NCBI GenBank assembly: GCA_015501585.1
Contig: JADNRY010000019.1
Location: 421,100 to 485,099, forward strand
DNA: 64,000 nucleotides
Reading direction: 5' to 3'
DNA from: Rhodocollybia butyracea
Lineage: Eukaryota > Basidiomycota > Agaricomycetes > Agaricales > Omphalotaceae
Shown here: in pieces, positions 1 through 10,870 of the stretch
Position numbering within the stretch: position 1 is the first letter of the stretch
Layout: every line of letters starts with the position of its first letter
Position numbers and translations under genes: made by a program
The notes under the pieces: model-generated
Databases searched by the model: none
What the model saw: only the letters and a program-made list of their open reading frames with translations
What the model was told of the DNA's origin: nothing

Positions 1-1543
1 TTCGTCCAGAAATCCATAACTCTCTTCGATACTCCAGAAGCTCATACGTTGCTCCAGTCTATCAATACGGCCGAAGCCGCCTCCGCGTCAAGTTCAACAT
101 CTAATACTGCGCCGTCAAGCTCAGCTTCCGGAGCTGAAACACACCCATCCTCATCAGGCGCTTCGCATAGACATACCCAGTCTGCTAGCTCCGGTAGTAC
201 GCAGGCAAATGGTACGGCAGGAGGTTTAGGAGGAAAGAAAAGAGACTATACCCCTGAACAGCATGCGATGGTCAAGAAGATCAGGGCATGTAAGGTCACC
301 GAATATTACGAGATTATGTCTTTGAAAAAGGATTGCGAGGAGGCGGAAGTCAAGAAAGCATATAGGAAGGTTCGTTGCGATCATATTTTTTATTTTACGT
401 TTACTCATGGCATTCTTCAGCTTGCGCTGGCTTTGCATCCAGATAAAAATGGTGCCCCAGGAGCTGATGAAGCGTTCAAAAGTATTTGGGTTTTCTTTTC
501 AAGGGCTCCTTACTCTGGATCGACTGACATGTCGGTTTTTAGTGGTATCGAAGGCTTTCCAAGTTTTGTCGGGTTAGTTCATTTTCTATTTCGAGTGGAC
601 ATAACTCTGATCTGGATATTAAATAATATAGACCCTCAAAAGCGAAATATATATGATTCAAGTGGCTCAGACCCAGAAGACCGCACAGCACGGCCCTCAG
701 GATTTTCATCTTTCGGAGGAGGTGGTGGCGGTCCTACGTTTGACGGCGAAATGAGCCCAGAAGATCTGTTCAATATGTTCTTTGGTGGAGGCGGTACTGC
801 TTTCGGTGGAGGTGGTTTTGGTGGCGGTCCAGGTAAATTTACATGTTGCTTAATTTCGTATCAGGACTAATCCACCCTTTCTAGTGTTCACGACAACGTT
901 TGGACCTGGAGGCTTCCGCACCGCGCGTATGGGTGGTGGAGTTCCCCGACACCAAGAGCAGCAACAAGTCCCTCGCTCGGCGTTCATTCAGTTACTTCCT
1001 CTCATCATCTTGTTTGCTATCTCAATGCTTTCTGCACTTCCTAATCTTTTCACAACTCCCCCGGTACCTGATCCAAATTTTTCGTTTTCACCTACGTCAA
1101 GATATCCTATGGAGCGACATACAGCAACTCGGGATGTCACCTATCACATTAATCCTACAGAGTTTATGAACCACCCTGTTCTGGGTCCTGAGCTCGTGCG
1201 AGACGGCGTCGATTTAAAGGTCGAATATCAAAAGGTGAAGAAGGAAAAGGAATCGAAGAAGGAAGAAGAAAGTAAACCAGAAAAGGAGACAGAGAAGGGA
1301 AAGACCCAAGTGAAGCGGGGTCCTCATATGAAAAGGTTCGAAAAGGACGTTGAGCAGGTGTATATCCAACAAGTGTGGACACAATGCAGACGTGGTCTGG
1401 ATCGCAAGGAGCGCGCAAAGGAAGCGGAAGTAGGGCTATTCGGAATAGGAACAGACTGGGACAAAGTGAGGAAGATTGAGAGCGAGGTAATAGAAGCTTG
1501 TAGCGAGTTGGACCGGTTAGGTGTCGGCAGGAGCCATATATAA
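1..1543 (+). CDS. ER-membrane J-protein, DNAJB12/14 type, 5' partial
   Basis: Hsp40 co-chaperone expected to sit in the ER membrane with its J domain facing the cytosol, where it recruits Hsp70 for ER-associated degradation. The gene is open from base 1, so its N-terminus lies outside the window. Exons are 1-369, 421-481, 543-572, 632-832 and 885-1543, giving 439 codons here. The J domain is rebuilt only after removing introns 370-420, 482-542 and 573-631; it carries the HPD motif (HPDKNG) and ends QVLSDPQKR. A Gly/Phe-rich linker, one hydrophobic segment (QLLPLIILFAISMLSALP) and a charged C-terminal region follow, matching the J / G-F / TM / DUF1977 order of the DNAJB12 family. The residues before the J domain, ending in a TPEAHTLL stretch, resemble the family's N-terminal helical region. 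Domain assignment is strong; the biological role is inferred from the family. Confidence 0.88.
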
Positions 1544-1653
1544 TATCATACATATTGCTCGTAAATTATGCTTTTCGTGTTTATGCCTGGGATTTATTGC
1601 ACAACGCCGACGAATAATAATTGCTTGTACATGACGAGACCAAGTCTAGACCT

Positions 1654-1943
1654 CTACTGTTGTTGCTTCAATTTCTCCCTCTCGAGCTTGAGGTAGAACC
1701 GCTCCTGGCGTTCAACTAGACGAAGTATTAATATCCACATCTAGCTAGGCTCTTAGCCTCTGTACTGACCGTGTTTCAAGTGGTATCCGTACCTAAAGAA
1801 CACGTGTAAACAAGGACTTTTTGGTTAAAAATAAAAGCTACACACCAGTATGCATAGGCTCCCGCTATTCCAAGGCCAAAACCCATGGAAAGGTCGAAAA
1901 TAAACTGTTTTCTAAGCTTGCCAACGATGGGCTGAATCGGCAT
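1654..1943 (-). CDS. COX9: Cytochrome c oxidase subunit 7A (COX9-like)
   Basis: Small single-pass subunit of mitochondrial complex IV. Three short exons (1943-1846, 1792-1770, 1715-1654) join into a 60-residue protein beginning MPIQPIVGKLRKQF and ending in a charged tail, KLKQQQ. Introns 1793-1845 and 1716-1769 have GT-AG ends and compatible phases. A short N-terminal segment, one membrane helix rich in Gly and Ala, then YGYH and a basic, Arg/Glu-rich tail matches yeast Cox9 in length and layout. No exon is long enough to be seen as an open frame, so the gene is easily missed. It is convergent with the J-protein gene upstream and divergent from the B55 gene 214 bp away. Confidence 0.83.
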
Positions 1944-2157
1944 TGTTGTGGTTTTGGAGAAAGATGGGCAAATTCGGAGCCATCAAGCTGACTAATTGAG
2001 TGCAGCACAAATCCGTGTCAAAATCCGTGCTGTCATCTCTTCGAATCTGAGCACTATTTCTTTCTTCTTGACCACCACCACAATTTCCGCCCCGATTCTG
2101 CTTTTATTTTGCGCAATTTGCTTTTGCACGCCTTATCTTTAAACCCATACGCAATAA

Positions 2158-3909
2158 ATGGAAGACCCCTCGGGCTCTGGCGGCTGGCGATTTGCCCAAT
2201 GTTTTGGTGACAAGGGAGAAGTAGAGGATATCACCGAAGGCATGTCGCGATGTTTGGTTAATTTTGTTCTGCGGCGACTTGGAACTGACAGTACACTCTC
2301 CGTAGCTGACATTATCTCTACTGTGGAATTTGACTCTACCGGTAATTATCTCGCCACAGGTGACAAGGGTGGCCGTGTGGTGCTTTTTGAACGGAATGAG
2401 ATGGTATGTTTTCGGTAATCGGCGTTTCGCTCAAGTTTTTGCTGATCGTCCGATAATTCTGGCCTGCAGAAAAAGGGCTGCGAATACAAGTTTTATACAG
2501 AATTCCAGTCCCATGAACCTGAGTTTGACTATTTAAAATCGCTCGAGATTGAGGAGAAGATCAACAAGATCAAGTGGTGTAAGCGGCAGAATTCTGCACA
2601 CTTTCTGTTATCAACAAATGGTGCGTATCTGGCTCATCGTACGATGTAATTTGCTCTCATATGTTTTGTGCCAGATAAAACAATAAAACTCTGGAAGGTC
2701 TTTGAAAAGTCTTTGCGGGTCGTATCGGAATCGAACCATCATGATGGCCAGCACGCTATCCCAGGCCCTACGATAAGAAGCCATCTCCGCTTGCCTCGCA
2801 TGTCTTTGCAAGACAATATCATCGCCGCCGTGCCCCGCAAGGTGTACTCAAATGCACACGCTTATCATATACATTCCATCTCCGTCAACTCTGACCAAGA
2901 AACATACATCTCGGCGGACGATTTACGGATCAACCTATGGAACCTGAATATTAGCGACCAGAGCTTTAGTACGTTCGTTCGATTTACTCGGTGCTGAGAT
3001 GTTGATTAAATGTGCATCGGCCTTGTAGATATTGTTGATATCAAGCCTGTTAACATGGAAGAACTCACAGAGGTCATCACTGCCACCGAATTCCATCCAA
3101 CGCACTGCAATCTCTTCATGTATTCCAGTTCAAAAAGTAACATCAAGCTTGCTGACATGCGGGACTCTGCCTTGTGTGACAGACATGCAAAATGCAAGTA
3201 CTGATTCTCCGTTGTGTGCCTCTCGTGCTAACCTCCTTCCTTATCGCTGTAGGTTTTGAGGAAGAGGAAGACCCCACGACACGATCCTTCTTTTCAGAGA
3301 TTATCTCCTCCATCTCTGACGTCAAATTCAGTCACGACGGCCGATATATCCTTTCGAGGGACTACCTATCTCTCAAAATCTGGGATGTCAATATGGAGAA
3401 TCGGCCCGTGAAAACCATTCCCATACATGATCATCTCCGCGGCAAACTGTGCGATTTATATGAGAACGATTGTATATTCGACAAATTCGAGTGTGTATGG
3501 AGTGGTGACGACCAGTACGTATTCCCATGTGCTTCATGTGCATTGCTCACACCTCTCGTAGACACGTGTTAACTGGGTCGTACCATAATTATTTCCGGAT
3601 ATATGACACAGATACGCTGAACGACGTCGTCTTGCAAGCAGACAAGTCGGCCTTTAAGATTAAGAAGATCGGAGGTGCGGCGCCAGGTCAGAAGATGGGT
3701 GCGAAGAATGGGGCAAGGCCGAACGGGCTGAGGGACATGATGGCACTCGACGCATTGGATTTCAACAAGAAGATCCTGCACGCGAGCTGGCACCCGAAGG
3801 AGGCTACTATCGCTGTAATTATCATTCATTGTCTCTCCCTTTTGTCACTTATCGCTGGCATTTCTAGATTGCCGCGACAAACAATCTCTTCTTGTACAGC
3901 GCTGCATAA
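2158..3909 (+). CDS. CDC55: PP2A regulatory subunit B55 (Cdc55/Pab1)
   Basis: WD40 regulatory B subunit of protein phosphatase 2A, which directs the phosphatase to mitotic and morphogenetic substrates. Exons 2158-2239, 2306-2403, 2470-2620, 2675-2968, 3029-3193, 3253-3514, 3562-3814 and 3868-3909 give 448 residues, the usual family length. Diagnostic blocks visible after splicing are [65 protein letters not shown] and [13 protein letters not shown]. Two introns (2240-2305 and 3194-3252) need GC rather than GT donors (GCATGT and GCAAGT). Only this choice restores TEADII and HAKCFEEEED and keeps the frame open. The C-terminus, LFLYSAA, also fits the family. Identification is essentially certain. 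Confidence 0.96.
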
Positions 3910-4539
3910 CGAATCTCGTTCTGCTCCACCGTGTACTCTCCCATTTAGCCGCATAACCTTACGCGAGACCCGCTGGCGGGATAGACGAACCAAGACGACT
4001 TGCAATTCATGGACACTCATCTCAGAGGACAGCACCATTTTTATGACAATACACAAACATTTTGTATCGTGCATTCAGTATCTACAGATTCTTTTTGTTC
4101 TATACGTTCTACATCTCTACTAATCGTCATACCTTCCTGTCTTTTTTTTATCGTTTTCCTGCTCACAGATTCTTTCCATCCCATTCCTCTCCACCCTCCA
4201 CCTCTATATCCCACCAATCTCTGCTCCCCTGCGCTGCTACTGTTCATGTTTTTGTTCCATCTGTCGTCTTTGCCATCTTTCCTTTCACTGCCCTCGCGCC
4301 TTTCCGTTTTATATAAACCTCCGCCCCATCGCTCATCACTTAATCAACCCACGTATCATATACGTTCCCAAACTCCCTTTTTTCTTATTCGATCTTTCAG
4401 TTTTTTTCGGTCGTTGAAAAGAGGGATCATAGTATGTAGACGAGAAGAAGAGAAGTCAAACAATGAAATGTCTTTCCAAAGCTGTATCATAATACATTTA
4501 ATTTATTTTCGCAAAGTAGAGAGTTTGTCGTCCAAATAT
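3910..4539. other. Intergenic, pyrimidine-rich 3' flank
   Basis: Between the convergent B55 and F-box genes. Bases 4130-4420 are strongly C/T-rich on the plus strand. Open frames here are low-complexity and match no recognised protein; no RNA gene or repeat was seen. Confidence 0.5.
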
Positions 4540-6087
4540 TTATTCGGTATGCTCCCTTAAAAACTCCAGCACCTTGACATGTTCTTTCAACCACTCAATG
4601 GGCTCCATATCACCTTTCTCAACCTCAGCTGGCCTCCTAGTCACATTCTTTATCTTTAGGTTAACACTAAGAGGAGCAAATACCCCCTTTTCGCCCTTCC
4701 ACATTGCCAGGCTAGATGCCAAATGCCGCTTGGCTAAGTGGGAGAGGTAGACTGTTTCAATTTCTGGACGTGATGCCACTAATTCGCATAGCCAAAGCAG
4801 ATCTTTTGCGCGTATCGTGTCCAGAGTAACAGTAGTCAGATTTGGCCAATGGGGATAAGGATTGGAGGACTTGGGTCTCGGATCAGACTGTGGAGAGAAT
4901 GGTAGCTTCACTGTATCTGCACTGTTCATCGCTAGTATCCTAAAGTCAATCTCCTTGACTAGCAGTGGTCCTGCGATGTTGTTGACCCTCGACCTGAGCT
5001 CACCTGAGCGGGACCTCGAAAGTGGCTTCCGCGTCGCCTCCGTTTCTGGAAATAGAGACTGCGGTGAGGTGTTGATGAGCTGCAGGTGTTTAACAGAGGG
5101 GAGGCCCAAGTAGAACATGTTCATAAGGATACCCTCACGCAGTGGGTGCTGCATAGCAATTCCGTCGAGGCAGAGGGTGTGTAGGTTGGTGAGAATAGCT
5201 GGGTTAGGAAACGAGGCGGCATCAGGTATAAACATTCCCCCAATCTTGAGATAAGTCAGGTTTGGTGGCGACATGAGCGCTAGCACGCATGTACCAGGAG
5301 TGAAGGTTCTACGAGCGAAGCTCACTATCAACCTTCGCAGCGCAGGGAATACGATCTTGGAATTCGAGAGATCGGCTGCGTTTGTCATTGGATGGAGCCC
5401 AGTCACAGTTAACTCTTCGAGAGTGGACGAATGGAGAGCTAAGTCGCGGAAAGATACCTCGTCGGGAAGTAAATGATGTACTTCGAGCGAGGTCAGGCCA
5501 TGGAAGGGAAATTGGATCGGTGCGCCTCGAACATTCTGGCGTTCAAGACGGGGCGCAGATCTGAAAGTCAGTGGTATAACACTCAAGATTGTGATATAGG
5601 TCTCCGTTGTGGAGAAACGAAGGTAGAAATCTCTAAGCTGAGGAGCATCGACGTTGGCCGCGCGAAGTGGGAGAAGGATGACCTCAGCTTGCGACGGGTC
5701 AGCTGTCGCAGTGAAATATAGTCTTCTCAGACGAGGGATATGAGGGATGAGCACACGTAAAACATCATGTAATGGTTGAAGCGTACTCATGGCCTCAGTA
5801 ATTTCCATGGATACATTCCACTTGAGGTCGATAGTCAAGTCGAACAAACATGACTTGGACCTTTCTAGCCATGTTCTCGTCCATACAACTGGATCCTGAT
5901 CGACAGTGTGAAATGGAATCCTAATATTCGTCCACAGTTCTGGACTGCAGTGACAAATTGTTCTCCAGCGTGAGCTGACGCTGGAGTAGGTGAGCAGGCA
6001 AGGCGCGTTTGGGGTTTTGGTGTCAAGCTCCGTCCCGGCGCGAAAGATTTTTGCCAGCAGTTCATTCGGGAGAGAATTGATACTCAT
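4540..6087 (-). CDS. F-box protein, single exon
   Basis: Putative substrate receptor of an SCF ubiquitin ligase. The start is the ATG at 6087; reading further upstream would need a GTG start. It encodes 515 residues without introns. An F-box lies at the very N-terminus (INSLPNELLAKIF, then SVSSRWRTICHCSPELWTNI), followed by a long region with leucine-rich-repeat-like spacing such as LTSLEVHHLLPDEVSF and LTYLKIGGMFIPDA. This is the usual form of the expanded agaricomycete F-box family. It lacks the N-terminal coiled region seen in the cluster copies that follow and belongs to another subfamily. It is divergent from the first cluster copy, 167 bp away. The substrate is unknown. Confidence 0.82.
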   Translation of the reverse strand: MSINSLPNELLAKIFRAGTELDTKTPNAPCLLTYSSVSSRWRTICHCSPELWTNIRIPFHTVDQDPVVWTRTWLERSKSCLFDLTIDLKWNVSMEITEAMSTLQPLHDVLRVLIPHIPRLRRLYFTATADPSQAEVILLPLRAANVDAPQLRDFYLRFSTTETYITILSVIPLTFRSAPRLERQNVRGAPIQFPFHGLTSLEVHHLLPDEVSFRDLALHSSTLEELTVTGLHPMTNAADLSNSKIVFPALRRLIVSFARRTFTPGTCVLALMSPPNLTYLKIGGMFIPDAASFPNPAILTNLHTLCLDGIAMQHPLREGILMNMFYLGLPSVKHLQLINTSPQSLFPETEATRKPLSRSRSGELRSRVNNIAGPLLVKEIDFRILAMNSADTVKLPFSPQSDPRPKSSNPYPHWPNLTTVTLDTIRAKDLLWLCELVASRPEIETVYLSHLAKRHLASSLAMWKGEKGVFAPLSVNLKIKNVTRRPAEVEKGDMEPIEWLKEHVKVLEFLREHTE

Positions 6088-6254
6088 AGCTGCAGTGGTC
6101 ACAGAAAGTGAAGCAAAAGCGCAGTAAATCTATATTATATCTGTAACTAGCAGTTAGGGTTCAGGGTGTTCTACAATCAGAAGAATTTAGACAGGACCTG
6201 GCTAATAGAAAAAGTTATTTAAGCGCCCAATTACGCTCTCTTCCACAGATATCG

Positions 6255-7898
6255 ATGGAATGTCCGATACGTGGCAAGGAAGTTATAAAGCCACTCGCAA
6301 AGTTCGGTTCTAGGGAATTAGCTGAACTAAGGACAGAGCTTCGCTCGGAATATGGGCCGTTCGTGGTAAACCCAGCTCGAGCACAAGCGCTCAAGGAAAT
6401 ACTGGCTTTCGCGGACAAAGAATCTGAGGAGGCTTGCCTCCATGATCGACTACGATTGGAGAAGCGGGTGGAAATATTACGATCTATACTCTCTCCAATG
6501 CGACGGCTGCCAAACGAAAGCTTACTGCGCATCTTCGAGTATGTATGCGACGAAAATTTCCTCCAGAGTTACCCATGGAATGATTTCGCTCCTCCTACGA
6601 AACTAACATTTCCCGTTATCGTCTATCTCCCCACAATGGCAATCAGCTCCGTATGCTTCCGTTGGCGTGAACTCGCGCTGTCATCACCTGGTTTATGGGC
6701 TAGTCTAATAGTGCAGACATGTAGTATCCCCTCAAGCCAAGTGAAATCATTGGTTGGGTTCATCTCTACTCTCGAACTCTTTCTAGAAAGATCGGGTGAT
6801 TGGCCTTTGAGGCTTGCACTGGATACCCGGGGTGATAAGGAGATGGATTACTTTCTAGCCCCCCTCACGCGACATACCCACCGTTGGAAAACTTTCAAGT
6901 ATCGTGGACAATATTCGTTGACGACAAGCCAGGTACTCTCCAACTTCCATTTTCCTTTACTCGTAGAATTGGATCTTCGCAGCAATTTTCATTGGGTGCA
7001 GCCGAGTGACCTAGATCGCTTCGAGTATTCCCCAAGACTTCGGACACTTGTCACAAACAGAACTCCGCCACCCGAATGCAAGATCCCCTTGCATCAGCTT
7101 CACTATGCTGAATTCGGCATAGATTTCTCGGAAGACCTGGAAGAAGCTCTCCGTAATTGTTCTTCTCTGAGATCTGTTGCGCTCCGGCGGGCGGACTCAT
7201 GGTTCCTTGAACAACCGGAGAGAGAAAGCATTTGGCGAAACATTACCTCATTAGTTATTAGGGAACCTTCTGTGCAACCATGGAACAAAGTTTCGGACGA
7301 AGTGTTTCCTTTTTTCAGCTTTCCTTCCTTGACAGAACTTCGGGTAGAACGACTCGAACAGCGAGCGGCTGATTCCGCAACCGCTTGGCCAAGGGATGTG
7401 TTCATCTCCTTTGTGTCTAGATCATCCTGTATGATTACCAAATTTACCATCCGTGGCATATCTCTCTCGGACTTGGACCTTATTGCGTCTCTTAAAGTCA
7501 TGCCATCGTTACTACATCTAGAAGTTGATGATAAAGGCCCCATCCAGACAATGCACCGGAGTCCAATCACTCCTCGCCTCATCGCCAGTCTAATTCAGAA
7601 TCAATCCAACGAGACATTACCCAACTCGCTTGTTCCGAAGCTTCACAGTCTGCGTCTGCTTTTCGATGGCAAAACTTTCGATGACCTTGCTTTCGTCTCC
7701 ATGGTTCAATCACGCTGGTTTAAACCCGGCTCGGATCTGCATGCTGCGAAGTTAACGATGGGGATAGGGTGTATCCGATCCGTCGTTCTCAAGTTTTCTC
7801 GACGAGATGTTGTAGTAGAATCGTACAAACCGCTTCGGGTTTTGGATGAGGAGGGTCTGCGAGTGGTAGTTGCTGGAAAGAAGGGAGTGCAAATATGA
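6255..7898 (+). CDS. F-box protein, intact cluster copy 1
   Basis: 547-residue single-exon F-box protein, probably an SCF adaptor. The layout is an N-terminal segment (SRELAELRTELRSEYGP), a helical stretch, the F-box (LSPMRRLPNESLLRIFEYVC, then AISSVCFRWRELALSSPGLW) and a long LRR-like C-terminal part with PSLTELRVERL and MPSLLHLEVDDKG. It is the only unbroken member of a tandem cluster whose other copies start at 8111, 10297 and 10871. The copies share several blocks nearly word for word, including the tail FKPGS..LHAAKLTMGIG and PLRVLDEEGLRVVVAG. In all copies the ATG lies only a few bases after an ACAG acceptor-like site, suggesting a 5'-UTR intron in the shared promoter. Function beyond SCF membership is unknown. 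Confidence 0.83.
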   Translation: MECPIRGKEVIKPLAKFGSRELAELRTELRSEYGPFVVNPARAQALKEILAFADKESEEACLHDRLRLEKRVEILRSILSPMRRLPNESLLRIFEYVCDENFLQSYPWNDFAPPTKLTFPVIVYLPTMAISSVCFRWRELALSSPGLWASLIVQTCSIPSSQVKSLVGFISTLELFLERSGDWPLRLALDTRGDKEMDYFLAPLTRHTHRWKTFKYRGQYSLTTSQVLSNFHFPLLVELDLRSNFHWVQPSDLDRFEYSPRLRTLVTNRTPPPECKIPLHQLHYAEFGIDFSEDLEEALRNCSSLRSVALRRADSWFLEQPERESIWRNITSLVIREPSVQPWNKVSDEVFPFFSFPSLTELRVERLEQRAADSATAWPRDVFISFVSRSSCMITKFTIRGISLSDLDLIASLKVMPSLLHLEVDDKGPIQTMHRSPITPRLIASLIQNQSNETLPNSLVPKLHSLRLLFDGKTFDDLAFVSMVQSRWFKPGSDLHAAKLTMGIGCIRSVVLKFSRRDVVVESYKPLRVLDEEGLRVVVAGKKGVQI

Positions 7899-8110
7899 AC
7901 AATGGGAGCGGTGAACATAGATCATTGGTGCCGAGGTTGATTACAGTAACTTATCGTTCTTCCCTTGAATTTCTGTGTATGAAGTTAAGAAAGCCTACCG
8001 CGACTTTGCGTTTTTGTTAAAATTAGCGGTGTCACGGGGCCTGACACTCCAGCCTCCCACGTTCTCTACAGGCCAGATCGCCTTCTTGTGCTTACCTCTC
8101 TCGCTTACAG

Positions 8111-9750
8111 ATGGAATGCGAAACTTTGGAACCTTGCGTCAACCTCCGTTCCCCAGAACTAGATGAAATAAAAAGAAAACTTCGATCGGAATTTGGACCG
8201 TTTGTGTTGGCTCATGAGGGGGCAGAACGTGAAGATCTCGGCAAGGTGCTGCTTCTAGCAAATAGGGACCTCGAGGAACATGAAGCACAGTACCAGCGAT
8301 TGGATCTGCAGAGGGCCACACTACAGTCCCTACTCTCTCCGATGCGGCGGCTGCCCAACGAAACTTTATTGCACATCTTTGAGTATGTGTGCGACGAAAA
8401 TCTACTCCAGAACTACCCATATCATAGCGATTCCAAGTCTCCCGCTAAATCAACATTGCCCATCATCTGCCTCCCTACAATGACAATCAGCTCAGTATGC
8501 TTCCGTTGGCGTGAACTTGCGTTGTCGTCACCTGGTTTATGGGCTGGCCTTGCAGTGATAACATGTTCTTTTACCTCAATCGAAGCACAATCTTTGGCTG
8601 GGTTCGTGGTTGGGTTCATCTCTACTCTTGATCTCTTTCTAGAAAGATCAGGCGATTGGCCTCTGAAGCTTGTGTTGAATATTGAAGAAATGGACCCCCC
8701 TTTAACTTGCCTCACGCGACACGCTCATCGTTGGAGCACCCTCAAGTATTATCGAGACCCATCGAAGGCCTTCCAAATACCTTCCAATTTACGGTTTCCT
8801 TCACTCACAAAATTAGATCTGCTGTGTTTGGGCAGTCACGGTCGGGCGACCTAGATCGCTTTGAGCATTCACCAATACTTCGATCGGTTGTTTCAAACGA
8901 GTTTGGATTTCAACCCAAGAACATCCCCTTTCATCAGCTTCACTATATTGATCTTCAGATGCATCATGAAGGCTTTGAAGCCCTGTGTCGTGTTCTTCGC
9001 CAGTGTCCATCTCTGAAATCTCTTGGACTACAGTGCGCGACGACCCCCCGGAGTCGTGCAGCATACCGAAAGGTAGGCGTATTACCCAATATCACCTCAC
9101 TATTCATTAGGGGACCCACCACACAATCGTGGAACTGTGTTTCGGAAGAGATATTTCCTTCTTTCCGTTTTCCTTCCTTGAATGAGCTTCGGGTAAAACG
9201 GATGGAACAGCTAGTGGCTTGTAACATAGTTTCTTGGCCAAGGGATGCTTTCATCTCATTCGTATCCAGATCATCCTGTATTATCACCACATTTACCATC
9301 CTTGGCATATCTCTCTCGGACATGGACCTTATTGCGTCTCTTCAAGTCATGCCGTCGTTACTACGTCTAGAAGTTAATGACAAAGGCCTAACTCATAGTA
9401 CAACGCACCAGAGTCCAATCACTCCTCATCTCCTCGCCAGTCTAATTCAGGATCAATCCGACGAAACATTACCGATCTCACTTGTTCCGAAGCTTCACAG
9501 TCTGCGTCTGCTTTTCAATGGCACGGCTTTCGATGATTGTGTTTTTGTCTCCATGGTTGAATCACGCTGGTTCAAACCTGGATCGAATCTGCAGGCTACG
9601 AAGTTAACGATGGGGATGGGGCGTATCCGATCCGTCGTTCTCAAATTCTTTCAACGAAATGTTCCAGTAGAATTGTACAAACCGCTGCGGGTTTTGGATG
9701 AGGAGGGTCTGCGAGTGGTAGTTGCTGGAACGAATGGAGCGCAAATATGA
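8111..9750 (+). pseudogene. F-box cluster copy 2, one frame break
   Basis: Paralogue of the 6255-7898 gene with the same order: ELDEIKRKLRSEFGPFV, an F-box (LSPMRRLPNETLLHIFEYVC) and an LRR-like tail ending in EEGLRVVVAGTNGAQI. The first frame stops at 8854 just after LTKLDL; the homologous sequence continues in another frame with GDLDRFEHSPILRSVV to 9750. Against copy 4 (10871), the stretch after GATCTG at about 8821-8834 is one base shorter (CTGTGTTTGGGCAG versus CCGTTTTTAGGGCAG). A single one-base deletion is therefore the only visible lesion. It may be a recent pseudogene or an assembly error; everything downstream remains open. Confidence 0.72.
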
Positions 9751-10296
9751 CACGATGGGAGCGGTGGACATATATCATTGATACTGGAATGTACAATCCG
9801 AGCTTGATTACAGTAACTTATCATCCTTCCCCTGTTAAGTAAATCTCTGTGTTACATGTATGAAGATGGCTACCCGCTTCCGCCAGCCGATGCATTTTTG
9901 CAATCTCTGTCTTGTAAAGAGTTGACTTATCTCTGGAGTGGAGACGACTCTGTAGAGAAAAAAAACACGGTTTGTCTGGTGGGTGGGAAATTCACAGATA
10001 CGGCGAGGCAGGATGGAGTAACTGGATGGAGTAACTGGATAGACATGTCCGGGTGTTTTCTCGCGCGAGGGGGGAAAACGTGAATACAGTACAGATACAA
10101 AATACGACGCGATGATGGCTTGGACCTCCCACGTTCTCGGCTAGTGCCTTGCTACTTACTACGTACCATGACAATCTTGCAATCGCCACTCTGTAATTTT
10201 TTCTTTACTCACATCTAACACCCACAGATATACAATCTAGAGTAAGACCAGGACTGTACTTTGCCTCGATTTGACGTATATACCTCTCTCTTACAG
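9751..10296 (+). other. Spacer between F-box copies 2 and 3
   Basis: 3' flank of copy 2 followed by a promoter-like segment (10131-10296) that also precedes copy 4 at about 10748-10870. Shared landmarks are CGTTCTCGGC, a TCTAGAGTAAGAC block, GACTGTACTTTGCC and a terminal ACAG just before the ATG. No supported gene is present. Confidence 0.5.
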
Positions 10297-10555
10297 ATGG
10301 AACTTCGCGAAAAAACCTCGTGTCAACCTCAGTTCCTGTTCCACAGAACTAGCTGAACTAAAAAGAAAACTTCGGTCGGAATTTGGAGTCTTGGACCGTC
10401 TGTGTTGGCCCAGGATGGAGCAGAACGTGACGAGCTCAGGGAGGTGCTAGTTCTAGCAGATAGAGACCTCGAGGAACATGAAGCACAGTACCAGCGATTT
10501 GTTCTCTAGAGGGCGACATTACAGTCCCTACTCTCTCCGATGCGGTGGCTGCCCA
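10297..10555 (+). pseudogene. F-box cluster copy 3, 5' fragment only
   Basis: Homologous to the first ~260 bases of copies 2 and 4 (ELAELKRKLRSEFG-like, then the segment leading into the F-box). Relative to copy 4 it has extra bases near 10312-10400 that break the frame, an in-frame stop at TTCTCTAGAGGG (10501-10512), and it ends abruptly at GCGGTGGCTGCCCA, inside the F-box. The break coincides exactly with the left arm of the palindrome at 10556. This is a dead remnant of a duplicated copy. Confidence 0.75.
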
Positions 10556-10747
10556 GTCTATACAAGTTTGCACTGTTCGCCTGTGAACAAACGTATCGAG
10601 TCTGCCTAGGGGAGACAACTGGAGACAAGCGCGTGGGTGGGAAACCAAAAGCGATGGAGTAACAGGATGACGCTCCCATCTCGGTTGTCTCCCCTAGGCA
10701 GACTGTGTACGTTTGTTCACAGGCAGGCAGTGCAAACCTGTATAGAC
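10556..10747. repeat. 192-bp imperfect palindrome, MITE-like
   Basis: Two 64-base arms (10556-10619 and 10684-10747) are inverted copies of each other with about six mismatches, around a 64-base spacer. The arms begin GTCTATACA and end GAGACAAC in one orientation. The element lies exactly between truncated F-box copy 3 and the promoter of copy 4. No clear target duplication separates it from its flanks. It may be a small TIR element or a palindrome formed at the duplication junction. Confidence 0.72.
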
Positions 10748-10870
10748 GTTCTCGGCAGACCTGATCGCCTTGCTACAGCTATAAAGTCATTGCATATCTT
10801 ACTGCCCACATCTAGAGTAAGACTAAGACTGTACTTTGCCTTAATTGTACGCCAATACTCTCTCTAACAG

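Noticed and set aside
9856..10083. 75-codon open frame between F-box copies
   Set aside because: No motif, lies in duplicated spacer and promoter sequence, and is not conserved beside the other copies.
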